A stretch of 46,918 bases of DNA, taken from NCBI GenBank assembly GCA_017626145.1, contig JAGAJK010000075.1, positions 1 to 46,918 of the forward strand, written 5' to 3'. Positions 16,061 to 23,017 of the stretch are shown piece by piece. This stretch comes from Clostridia bacterium. GTDB lineage: Bacteria > Bacillota > Clostridia > RGIG6154. A model generated the notes under the pieces. That model was not told the DNA's origin and did not search any database. It was given only the letters and a program-made list of their open reading frames with translations. Both the position numbers and the translations under genes were made by a program. Each line of letters opens with the position of its first letter. Positions within the stretch are counted from its first letter, which is position 1.

Positions 16061-16762
16061 CTATTTTCGTATATAATTCATCCAGACAATATCATCGTAT
16101 TGCTTGATTTCTTTTAATTTAAATTCGGATAATGTGCTATCCATAAATAACGGCTTGTCATCTGAATCTGCAATAATTGGTGCGACAACAAGACTAAGTT
16201 CGTCAATTACACCTGCTCGCTCAAAATAACCGTTTACAATGCTACTGCCCTCTAAAAGAATAGCGTTTATACCCATAAGGGCTTTAAGCTTTTCAAGAGC
16301 AATTTTGACATCAATTTTGTTTTTGCCTGCAAAGATATATGGAATCTCCATACTTTGAAGATAGGCAAGATAACGGGCGTCTGCCTGTTCTGTCAAAACT
16401 TCTATTATCTGTGCATCTCCATAACCTGGGTCTTCGTCGATAATCTTACTGTTTTTCCAACCGAGTTTACCTTTTGGATCAAAACTTACGGCATAGAATC
16501 CCGATAGATTATCAGGAATAAAATCATCTTTGTGGCTGGCAGGCTCGTACCTTGTCAAATCAGGATACCAACCACCTGTGAAACTGCTTTCCATCGTCAC
16601 ACGACCGCAAATAAAACCACTTGCGCCGTTTTTGTTATACTCACGATTTAACTCATAATAAATATCCGTAGCCTTTTCACATTCCGGTCGGGACAAAAAT
16701 TCTCCTGTAACTTTTCCGTCTATTGATGTCACCATGTGACAGATTATGTGCGGTCTGTTCAT
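16061..16762 (-). CDS. RibD C-terminal-domain / dihydrofolate-reductase-like reductase
   Basis: 233 residues with the RibD_C fold: N-terminal PHIICHMVTSIDGKVTG, central SGFICGRVTMES, and C-terminal INAILLEGSSIVNGYFERAGVIDELSLVVAPII, typical of NADPH-dependent pyrimidine-type reductases. No deaminase domain is fused, so it is not RibD itself. The family includes enzymes acting on riboflavin intermediates and others of unknown substrate. The ATG follows AGAGGTGATG. No other riboflavin gene is close. Confidence 0.85.
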   Translation of the reverse strand: MNRPHIICHMVTSIDGKVTGEFLSRPECEKATDIYYELNREYNKNGASGFICGRVTMESSFTGGWYPDLTRYEPASHKDDFIPDNLSGFYAVSFDPKGKLGWKNSKIIDEDPGYGDAQIIEVLTEQADARYLAYLQSMEIPYIFAGKNKIDVKIALEKLKALMGINAILLEGSSIVNGYFERAGVIDELSLVVAPIIADSDDKPLFMDSTLSEFKLKEIKQYDDIVWMNYIRK

Positions 16763-16831
16763 AACATCACCTCTGCATCAATTATACTACATCATCTTAA
16801 AATTTTCAATAACGCTAAAAGAATCCATAAT

Positions 16832-16864
16832 TTTTTCTAACATTTTTCTAGCACTTTTCTAGCG
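16832..16864. repeat. Three tandem 11-bp repeats
   Basis: TTTTTCTAACA (16832-16842), TTTTTCTAGCA (16843-16853) and CTTTTCTAGCG (16854-16864) lie head to tail with an 11-bp period, one helical turn. They sit in the scarred region 16763-17459, 54 bp from a strong inverted repeat. The arrangement resembles arm-type recombinase sites, but no integrase is nearby. Confidence 0.6.
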
Positions 16865-16917
16865 AAAACCTCAAAAATGCATCAAAAAGCGGCAATACGA
16901 AAATCGCAAGAACAGCA

Positions 16918-16955
16918 AAGGCTTTGAAGGAATTCAACCCCTCAAAGCCTTGATT
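16918..16955 (+). terminator. Inverted repeat, possible terminator
   Basis: AAGGCTTTGA (16918-16927) and TCAAAGCCTT (16942-16951) with a 14-nt loop, followed by GATTTT. The T-run is short and no plus-strand gene precedes it, so it may be the end of a lost element rather than a working terminator. Confidence 0.4.
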
Positions 16956-17023
16956 TTATGCGGTTTTTATCGCTTTTTAAGTTCTTCTAACTTCCGCTTA
17001 TTTTCTCTATCTAAAAAGACTGT

Positions 17024-17182
17024 CTAACAGCTCGAAACCATAATATCAAAGCCAACATCCGAAAGCTTTTTAGCAAGAAGCATAACTATTCCGAATGTAA
17101 TATCCTGTTCTTTAAGATTATATCCTTCGGCTCCGGCATCTCCTCCACCAACACTGTGACCGGCATCAAGAAAAATTTTCAT
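17024..17182 (-). pseudogene. Truncated N-acetylmuramoyl-L-alanine amidase (Amidase_3), N-terminal fragment
   Basis: A 52-residue frame with a good ribosome binding site (AAGGAAGTGAGG) begins MKIFLDAGHSVGGGDAGAEG, followed by LKEQDITFGIVMLLAKKL and GFDIMVSS. This is the start of the Amidase_3 fold ('iflDpGHgg.dpGA.g..l.Ekd..l.ia..l...L...g..v'), with the first zinc ligand H9. It stops at TAG, and the rest of the ~180-residue domain is missing. Directly after it lies the tail of another frame ending LDRENKRKLEELKKR (stop at 16967-16969). So two gene ends were joined, probably by deletion or element loss. Confidence 0.65.
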
Positions 17183-17241
17183 TCGGTTTCCTCACTTCCT
17201 TATATGATTAACATTTAACCTTTTTATATAATGTATTAATC

Positions 17242-17454
17242 CTAATCGATATCATTCCGTACTTTGACGGATTTAATATTATCGATTTGAATAATCATTC
17301 GTTCCGGATAATATGTATGGTCGTACCTTTTCAAAAGATACGCCGTATAATCTTCATCAATATAAGGAAACTCCGTATAAAAATGTATCAACCTTTTCTC
17401 TGCATCAAATGCCATAGGCAGTTCGTCAAAAAGCGGAGTATTTTGCTTTCTTCA
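17242..17454 (-). pseudogene. 5'-truncated coding remnant of unknown family
   Basis: A minus-strand frame of about 70 codons without a start reads through KQNTPLFDELPMAFDAEKRL, EFPYIDEDYTAYLLKRYDH and ERMIIQIDNIKSVKVRNDID to a TAG at 17242-17244. The composition is protein-like, and it opens immediately after the stop of the SIR2 gene. It has no start codon or ribosome binding site, so I call it the 3' part of a lost gene. Family not recognised. Confidence 0.45.
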
Positions 17455-17459
17455 TCACT

Positions 17460-18200
17460 TTAGCCCTCAATCTTTTCCATCACTTTTTGGAATACTTCGC
17501 CGATATTTTCCCTGATAACCAAGTCGGCATTGTTATCGTATTCTGTTTCAGACTTATTAATCATAACAATATATTTTCCTCTGAAGAATCTTACAAAAGA
17601 TGCGGCAGGATAAACCGCAAGAGAAGTTCCGCCGACAATCAGCATATCGGCGTTTTCTATATACTGTATGGCAGATTCTGCAACACCGCCATAGAGGTTT
17701 TCGCCATACAGGACAACCTTTGGTTTCATAATGCCGCCGCATTCGCACCCCGGAATACTCTTGTCTTTGATTTCTGAGATAACCTTGTCTGTATCGCCTT
17801 TTTTACCGCATGAGGCACAGTAAAATTCCTCTGCCGTTCCGTGGAGTTCGATAACGTTTTTACTCCCTGCCCTTTGGTGCAGACCGTCTATATTTTGCGT
17901 TATCACAGCCTTGAGCTTACCTATGTTTTCAAGCTTTGCTAACGCTTTGTGGGCATTGTTCGGCTCAACCTCAATGATAAAATATTTTCTGTAAAAATCA
18001 TAAAAAGTTTCGGTATTCTGAAAAAAGAAGTCATGGCTTAATATTTCCTCGGGAGATATACCATACTCTTTTACGGTGTTATAAAGTCCGTCAGCACTTC
18101 TGTAATCCTTTACGCCACTTTCGGTGGATACACCTGCACCGCCAAAGAAAACAATACTATTACATTCTTTTATCATATCTGCAAATTTATCTGTCATCAT
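17460..18200 (-). CDS. cobB: NAD-dependent protein deacylase, SIR2 family
   Basis: 246 residues. It shows GGAGVSTESG (20-29), QNIDGLHQRAG (102-112), the catalytic histidine H120 in ELHG, and the zinc cysteines C128, C131, C152 and C154. The enzyme removes acetyl or acyl groups from lysines, using NAD+ and releasing nicotinamide. In the first motif KDYRS replaces the common PDFRS. The start (18200, ATGATG) overlaps the YjbR gene by 4 nt, so the MGMT-YjbR-SIR2 set is one operon. Distinguishing a housekeeping CobB from a defence-associated Sir2 rests on context; no defence partner is seen. Confidence 0.9.
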   Translation of the reverse strand: MMTDKFADMIKECNSIVFFGGAGVSTESGVKDYRSADGLYNTVKEYGISPEEILSHDFFFQNTETFYDFYRKYFIIEVEPNNAHKALAKLENIGKLKAVITQNIDGLHQRAGSKNVIELHGTAEEFYCASCGKKGDTDKVISEIKDKSIPGCECGGIMKPKVVLYGENLYGGVAESAIQYIENADMLIVGGTSLAVYPAASFVRFFRGKYIVMINKSETEYDNNADLVIRENIGEVFQKVMEKIEG

Positions 18201-18538
18201 TTTTTTACCCTTCTCTTAGTTAATTCATAACTGTCTGCAATCATATTCATAATATCGTTTTTAGGTATAGTTCCATCAAGAATAATGGAATTCCAATGCC
18301 ATTTGTTCATATGATACGCAGGAACGACTGATTCATAGGTTCTTCGCCACATATATGTAAGGTTAGGGTCGCATTTAACATTTATCCAGATGTTACCAAG
18401 CCGCTCACAGATTGCCGCAAACATCTTTTTATTGCCTTTATGGCGCATCACGGTCCAGTTATCATCATGAAAAGGATAATCCTCGTATGTGTCATCAAGT
18501 GTCAGGCAAAAATCTATTACTTCCTGTCTTGTTTTCAT
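18197..18538 (-). CDS. MmcQ/YjbR-family protein
   Basis: 113 residues with the YjbR fold (CyaY-like): DFCLTLDDTYEDYPF near the start, then WTVMRHKGNKKMFAAI, NVKCDPNL and the C-terminal NKWHWNSIILDGTIP and ELTKRRVKK. The family is a putative DNA-binding or metal-binding one of unknown function. The ATG follows AGGAGATAG. It is placed between MGMT and SIR2 in an operon, 20 nt after the former and overlapping the latter. Confidence 0.85.
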   Translation of the reverse strand: MKTRQEVIDFCLTLDDTYEDYPFHDDNWTVMRHKGNKKMFAAICERLGNIWINVKCDPNLTYMWRRTYESVVPAYHMNKWHWNSIILDGTIPKNDIMNMIADSYELTKRRVKK

Positions 18539-18558
18539 TTTCTATCTCCTGATTGTTT

Positions 18559-18858
18559 TTAAATATGGTATTTTTTTAAATCTATTGTACCGTCTGGTTC
18601 AAATACAATACCTTCTGATTCGAGAAGTTGTCTTTGAACCCCTTCACCGCCGAATGCAAAGCCGGGTGCAACTCTGCCCTCGCGGTTTACCACTCTGTGA
18701 CAGGGAATTACTCCCGGTTCAGGGTTTACGTGCAGGGCATACCCTACAACTCTCGCCCAACGTGGATTACCTGCAAGCATTGCCACCTGACCATAGGTTG
18801 CAACTTTGCCTCTGGGGATGCTTTTAACAACTTCATATATCTTTTCAAATGTGCTCAT
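18559..18858 (-). CDS. Single-domain O6-alkylguanine-DNA alkyltransferase-like protein
   Basis: 99 residues, only the MGMT DNA-binding domain: IPRGKVATYGQVAMLAG, then the active-site sequence IPCHRVVNREG. The acceptor cysteine of PCHR is present, unlike alkyltransferase-like (ATL) proteins, where it is Trp. It could therefore transfer alkyl groups from DNA to itself, although the N-terminal domain of full-size Ogt (~160 residues) is missing. GFAFGGEGVQRQLLESEGI is the usual C-terminal helix region. The ATG follows AAAGGGTG. Confidence 0.85.
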   Translation of the reverse strand: MSTFEKIYEVVKSIPRGKVATYGQVAMLAGNPRWARVVGYALHVNPEPGVIPCHRVVNREGRVAPGFAFGGEGVQRQLLESEGIVFEPDGTIDLKKYHI

Positions 18859-18872
18859 AGATTCACCCTTTG

Positions 18873-19052
18873 TTATTCCTTTGGCTGATATACCGTTTCT
18901 TTGTTTCTATATTCGTGCTTTTCGTAATAGCCGATTAAAGTACCGTCATCATCACGAAGAGCAACCATATACACATCCTTATTTTCCTCGTCATTACGGT
19001 AAGTATACATAATATTATTTTTCTTGCTCTCTTTAAACCATAAAACTACTTT
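18873..19052 (-). pseudogene. C-terminal fragment of a PAS protein, duplicate of the gene at 10784-11146
   Basis: The frame reads KVVLWFKESKKNNIMYTYRN, DEENKDVYMVALRDDDGTLI and ends KETVYQPKE; only a few residues differ from the intact copy over ~60. The first half of the PAS gene is absent: at about 19050-19053 the sequence switches into the end of the channel pseudogene in another frame. It is transcribed, if at all, from that side. Confidence 0.8.
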
Positions 19053-19759
19053 ATATTTCCAAAACTCATTGTTGCTTCTTTGAAGCTTTTTCCCGTTAAT
19101 TCCGGAACTTTCTCAAAATACAGTTCGTTACCTGTAAAATTAAACAATTCAGTTAAAACCTGCGACAAGCCATGCTGACGGCAGGTGTTGGAAATAATTC
19201 TTGCTATAGCATCTTTGGAATAAATTATTGCGGCACGCCCCTCTCCCGCAATATTTGCTGCCTCAATATACTGATTGTTCTGTAATGAAACGATAAATCG
19301 CAAATCAGAATTTGTAAGATCTTTATTTTTCACATAAGCAGCCAATGCCAATAAAACCTTTACAGTCTCTGCATCATTATGCATATTAACAATCACGGAT
19401 TTACAGGTTTCAACAGAGCAACGCTCCAATGCATAAGCCTCATGTAAATTACCGCTTCTGCAAATAATCCTCGTAGTCTTATTATCTGTGATGTGGGAAG
19501 AAATTGCATCCTCCATTTTTTCCTTTGGTTGCTCTCCCAATACTACAATACACGCATTTTTCTTATTGGAATTTGCTTCTATAAGTTAGTTGATAATTGC
19601 ATATATGTTATTATCAAAACCAATGATAACTGTATGATTATCCTCTTGAACAACAGAAGTACCTTTACGCAAATTTCCAAGCTTATCCTCCACACCTGTT
19701 GCGATGACACCAATCAATACACTTGTAAGAAATAAGCCACAAAGTGCAGCAAGGAACAT
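19046..19759 (-). pseudogene. Decayed CASTOR/POLLUX (DMI1)-like ion channel, RCK-type regulatory part
   Basis: A minus-strand frame begins in the last membrane helix (MFLAALCGLFLTSVLIGVIA, TGVEDKLGNLRKG), runs into the nucleotide-binding fold (HTVIIGFDNNIYAIIN), meets a TAA at 19586-19588 where the family continues with LIEAN, and goes on through TRIICRSGNLHEAYALERC and FIVSLQNNQYIEAANIAGE to MSFGN, where it is cut at 19053. The N-terminal membrane part and the C-terminal half are missing and there is an internal stop, so the gene is dead. Family assignment is by recall. Confidence 0.65.
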
Positions 19760-19796
19760 CAGTCACTTCTTTTACACCTTGTAATTTATATTTTAT

Positions 19797-19825
19797 ACAA
19801 ATATGTAAATATTGTCAACTTATTA
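19797..19825 (-). promoter_or_regulatory. Promoter-like sequence upstream of the channel pseudogene
   Basis: On the minus strand TTGACA is followed after 17 bp by TAAAAT. It would transcribe only the decayed channel and the PAS fragment. It lies between the msmX terminator and the remnant, so it is either a relic promoter or part of the sequence joined there by deletion. Confidence 0.5.
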
Positions 19826-19834
19826 ATCTTCAGC

Positions 19835-19862
19835 AAAAAAACGGGTCGCTTCGCGACCCGTT
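19835..19862 (-). terminator. Intrinsic terminator of the MsmX/UgpC gene
   Basis: GC-rich hairpin ACGGGTCGC / GCGACCCGT with a TTC loop, followed on the minus strand by a run of seven T (plus-strand AAAAAAA at 19835-19841). It begins 14 nt after the stop codon. Confidence 0.9.
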
Positions 19863-19875
19863 TTGTTGTAAATAA

Positions 19876-20985
19876 TCAGTTAATGATTGTCTTTTCTGTT
19901 TCTTTATCAAAGATATGAATCTTTGTTGCGTCAAATGCAACCTTGATTGTATCCTTAGGATTAGCTGTTGTTCTTGGGTTAACTCTTGCTGTAAATGAGC
20001 TTCCTGCAATTGTGAGATAAAGGAAGGTTTCAGCACCGAGAGGTTCTACAACTTCTACGTAAGCATCCATAGCATGTTCTGAATTTGAGAGGAACACTTC
20101 TTCGTCATGGATATCTTCAGGTCTGATACCGATAACAACTTCTTCGCCTTCAAAACCTGTTTCATTAAGCTTCTTAACCTTACCTTCAGGAAGCTTAACC
20201 TTTTCATTACCGAATGCAACGTAAACATCACTGCCTTCTCTTACGAGCTTTGCATCAACAAAGTTCATCTGAGGGCTACCGATGAAGCCTGCAACGAACA
20301 TATTACAAGGAGCTGAATAAAGGTTTGCAGGAGAATCTACCTGCTGAATAACGCCGTCCTTCATAACAACGATTCTTGTACCCATTGTCATAGCTTCTGT
20401 CTGGTCATGAGTAACGTAAATAAATGTTGTATCAAGTCTGTGATAAAGCTTACCGATTTCTGTTCTCATCTGAACACGGAGCTTAGCATCAAGGTTTGAA
20501 AGAGGTTCGTCCATAAGGAATACCTTAGGTTCACGAACGATAGCACGACCGAGCGCTACACGCTGTCTCTGACCACCGGAAAGAGCAGCAGGCTTTCTGT
20601 CAAGGAGATGCTCGATATCAAGAATCTTAGCAGCTTCCTTAACCTTCTGGTCGATTACGTCCTTAGGCATCTTTCTGAGCTTAAGACCGAATGCCATATT
20701 TGCATAAACTGTCATATGTGGATAAAGAGCATAGTTCTGGAATACCATTGCTATATCTCTGTCCTTTGGTTCTACATCGTTAACTAACTGGTCTCCGATA
20801 TAAAGTTCACCTTTGCTGATTTCTTCAAGCCCTGCGATCATTCTGAGAGTTGTTGACTTACCGCAACCTGAAGGACCAACAAGAACGATAAATTCCTTGT
20901 CGGCAATTTCAAGACAGAAATCGCTAACAGCGGTTACATTACCATCATAAATTTTGTAGATATTTTTCAGTATAACGTTTGCCAT
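19876..20985 (-). CDS. msmX: Carbohydrate ABC transporter ATPase, MsmX/UgpC type
   Basis: 369 residues. Walker A GPSGCGKST is at 37-45, the signature LSGGQRQR at 135-142, Walker B FLMDEP with D159-E160, and the switch histidine in VTHDQTEA. The C-terminal ~130 residues form the TOBE/OB regulatory domain of the maltose-type (CUT1) subfamily. It powers sugar import through cognate permeases. No permease or binding protein is nearby, so it probably serves several transporters, as MsmX does in Bacillus. It has its own promoter (21025-21053) and terminator. Confidence 0.9.
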   Translation of the reverse strand: MANVILKNIYKIYDGNVTAVSDFCLEIADKEFIVLVGPSGCGKSTTLRMIAGLEEISKGELYIGDQLVNDVEPKDRDIAMVFQNYALYPHMTVYANMAFGLKLRKMPKDVIDQKVKEAAKILDIEHLLDRKPAALSGGQRQRVALGRAIVREPKVFLMDEPLSNLDAKLRVQMRTEIGKLYHRLDTTFIYVTHDQTEAMTMGTRIVVMKDGVIQQVDSPANLYSAPCNMFVAGFIGSPQMNFVDAKLVREGSDVYVAFGNEKVKLPEGKVKKLNETGFEGEEVVIGIRPEDIHDEEVFLSNSEHAMDAYVEVVEPLGAETFLYLTIAGSSFTARVNPRTTANPKDTIKVAFDATKIHIFDKETEKTIIN

Positions 20986-21024
20986 ACTTTTAAAACACTC
21001 CTTTTCTTTTTCACTTATGATAAC

Positions 21025-21053
21025 AGTATATCATAAACTGCAGAATTTGACAA
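21025..21053 (-). promoter_or_regulatory. Promoter of the MsmX/UgpC gene
   Basis: Minus-strand TTGTCA (21048-21053), 17-bp spacer, TATACT (21025-21030), 40 bp upstream of the start codon. It lies directly after the end of the rsuA gene, with no terminator seen between. Confidence 0.75.
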
Positions 21054-21074
21054 TTGATTATTCTGTTAAAATTA

Positions 21075-21767
21075 TTATGCATTTTGCACAAATGACAAAT
21101 CAACTTCCACATATTCGCCTGTTTCAAGTCCTTCAGGAAGCTTCATATTTCCCATTGAAAGCCTTTTTAAATATGTCACCTTATTATCCACAGCTTCCAA
21201 CATTCTTTTAACCTGATGAAATTTACCTTCATATATGGTAAGTAGAATTCCGTTTTTAAAATATTCTGCCTCTGCGGGAGTTGTAGTTACACCCTCTCCT
21301 ATATAAACGCCTTCTCTCAGCTTCTGCATTTCTGTTTCATCCGGTTTTCTGATAGTTTCCGCGTAATAGGTTTTAGGACAATGCTTATTAGGTGACAAAA
21401 GGTTATGTGCAAGAGGTCCGTCATTTGTTATAAGCAAAAAACCTTCTGTATCTATATCAAGTCTGCCCACAGGAAATAAATCGTAGTTATTATAGCACTC
21501 GGGAAGCAAGTCAAGAACTGTTTCTTTTTTTCTGTCCTCCGTTGCACTTATAACACCTGCCGGCTTATTTAGAATTATATAAACAAATTCCTTATATTCA
21601 ACTTTTTTACCGTCAACAGTAACGTTTTCGGGGTATGCCTTTTCTGAAGAGGAAAGTGCCTTTTTGCCATTAACGGCAACTCTGCCGGCTCTTATTAACT
21701 TTTTACTGTCCGTGCGGCTTCCGAAACCGCTTTTGGATAAAATTTTATCAAGTCTTATTTTTTCCAT
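21075..21767 (-). CDS. rsuA: 16S rRNA pseudouridine synthase, RsuA family
   Basis: 230 residues. An S4 RNA-binding domain covers ~1-50 (IRLDKILSKSGFGSRTDSKK). The catalytic domain has NKPAGVISA and the active-site aspartate D104 in GRLDIDTEG, and KFHQVKRML near the end. RsuA-type enzymes make pseudouridine 516 of 16S rRNA. It starts 2 nt after the RodA stop and is probably cotranscribed with it. RluB/RluF relatives share the fold; RsuA is favoured by the length and the end of the protein. Confidence 0.85.
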   Translation of the reverse strand: MEKIRLDKILSKSGFGSRTDSKKLIRAGRVAVNGKKALSSSEKAYPENVTVDGKKVEYKEFVYIILNKPAGVISATEDRKKETVLDLLPECYNNYDLFPVGRLDIDTEGFLLITNDGPLAHNLLSPNKHCPKTYYAETIRKPDETEMQKLREGVYIGEGVTTTPAEAEYFKNGILLTIYEGKFHQVKRMLEAVDNKVTYLKRLSMGNMKLPEGLETGEYVEVDLSFVQNA

Positions 21768-21769
21768 AG

Positions 21770-22864
21770 TTATATATCTCTTCTTCGTTTATAGACACTA
21801 AGGACAAGTCCTACAGCTAAAAACGACGTTATAATCGAAGAACCTCCGTAGCTGAAAAACGGTAAAGGAATACCGGTACACGGCATTATACCTATACACA
21901 TTCCGATATTCTCAAATGCCTGAAAGATAAACATAGCAGCAACTCCTGCACATATAAAGCTTCCACCGCTTCTTTTAGCTGTTGCAGAACAACGGATACA
22001 CCTGAAGATAATAGTTGCAAGAAGTGCAATAATTACTATGCATCCCAGAAAACCAAGTTCCTCACCTGCTACCGCAAAAATAAAATCTGTATGCTTTCCC
22101 GGAAGAAAGCCAAGCTGTATCTGTGTTCCTTTAAACAGGCCCTTACCAAGAAACTGACCTGCTCCTACAGCAAGCTTTGACTGAATAACATTGTATCCTG
22201 AGCCCATAGGACTCATTTCAGGATTTAAAAATACAAGTATTCTGTTCTTCTGGTATTCATCAAGAATAAAATGCCACAAAAGCGGTGTGCTTGCTGCAAA
22301 CAATGAAATTGCTCCAACAAAATATCTGATTTTAAGACCCGCACAAAACAGCATTGCAACTGCTATAAATATGAAAACCATTGCTGTTCCGTAGTCCGGT
22401 TGCATTAATATAAGCATTAGCGGAACAAGAGCGTGAAGACCAAGCATCACAATTGATTTAAGCTTATTTATTTTGTTTCCGACACGTTCGAGATGATATG
22501 CAAAGGTTATTATAAACCCTATTTTTGCAAACTCCGACGGTTGTATATTTACAGGACCTAAAGAAATCCATCCCATTGTACCCGTTTCACTTCTGCCCGT
22601 ACCTATAACAAGAACGATAATAAGTAAAAATACATATATTCCGAAAACAACGGAGCTGAGTTCCAAAAATAAAGAATAGTCTGTTTTTGTCAGAAAAACC
22701 ATAACTCCCAAACCTATTACTATTGCCGCACACTGCACGATAATAAGGCTTTTACTTCCAAGACTTCTTGTTGCACTTGAAACAAGTAAAAGTCCGTAAA
22801 GAGCCGCTATTATTGCGGCAAAAATTAAAATTTTATCATTACTGTTACGCCTGTAGCCGTACAT
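21770..22864 (-). CDS. rodA: RodA/FtsW-family (SEDS) peptidoglycan glycosyltransferase
   Basis: 364 residues, about ten membrane helices. SEDS signatures are visible: GWISLGPVNIQPSEFAKIGF, QPDYGTAM, the large loop with NPEMSPMGSGYNVIQSKLAVGAG and FLPGKHTDFIFAVAGEELG, and the ending TGIPLPFFSYGGSS. SEDS proteins polymerise lipid II with a class B penicillin-binding protein. RodA (elongation) is preferred to FtsW because of the short length and shape of the loop; no mre or pbp gene is adjacent. Its promoter is at 22897-22925. Confidence 0.85.
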   Translation of the reverse strand: MYGYRRNSNDKILIFAAIIAALYGLLLVSSATRSLGSKSLIIVQCAAIVIGLGVMVFLTKTDYSLFLELSSVVFGIYVFLLIIVLVIGTGRSETGTMGWISLGPVNIQPSEFAKIGFIITFAYHLERVGNKINKLKSIVMLGLHALVPLMLILMQPDYGTAMVFIFIAVAMLFCAGLKIRYFVGAISLFAASTPLLWHFILDEYQKNRILVFLNPEMSPMGSGYNVIQSKLAVGAGQFLGKGLFKGTQIQLGFLPGKHTDFIFAVAGEELGFLGCIVIIALLATIIFRCIRCSATAKRSGGSFICAGVAAMFIFQAFENIGMCIGIMPCTGIPLPFFSYGGSSIITSFLAVGLVLSVYKRRRDI

Positions 22865-22896
22865 TTTATTCCTCCGTTAACTGTAATACATTTACT

Positions 22897-22925
22897 ATTA
22901 TAGGTTAAATCTGAAAAAAAGTAAA
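22897..22925 (-). promoter_or_regulatory. Promoter of rodA-rsuA
   Basis: Minus-strand TTTACT (22920-22925), 17-bp spacer, TATAAT (22897-22902). It is back-to-back with the gltX promoter, whose -35 starts 29 bp away. Confidence 0.7.
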
Positions 22926-22954
22926 GACTAAATTAAATTTTTACCTATATAATA

Positions 22955-22983
22955 TAGACAAATGGGAAATTTTATAGTATAAT
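22955..22983 (+). promoter_or_regulatory. Promoter of the gltX-glnS-metG operon
   Basis: TAGACA (22955-22960), 17-bp spacer, TATAAT (22978-22983), 34 bp before the gltX start. A second TATAAT lies 8 bp further on. There is no T-box leader: the untranslated region is too short for one, so aminoacylation-dependent control is unlikely. Confidence 0.8.
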
Positions 22984-23017
22984 TATTGGGTATAATTGTA
23001 TAGAAAGGCTGAATTTA

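Noticed and set aside
16832-16951. CRISPR-like array
   Set aside because: The 11-bp units are contiguous without spacers and number only three.
17460-18200. Defence-type SIR2 (Thoeris/DSR)
   Set aside because: Standard-length deacylase with zinc site, in an operon with YjbR and MGMT, no TIR or nuclease partner.
18559-18858. Alkyltransferase-like (ATL) protein lacking activity
   Set aside because: ATL proteins have Trp in place of the acceptor Cys; here PCHR is intact.
22984-23017. T-box leader for the synthetase operon
   Set aside because: Only about 30 nt separate the -10 from the start codon, too short for a T-box.
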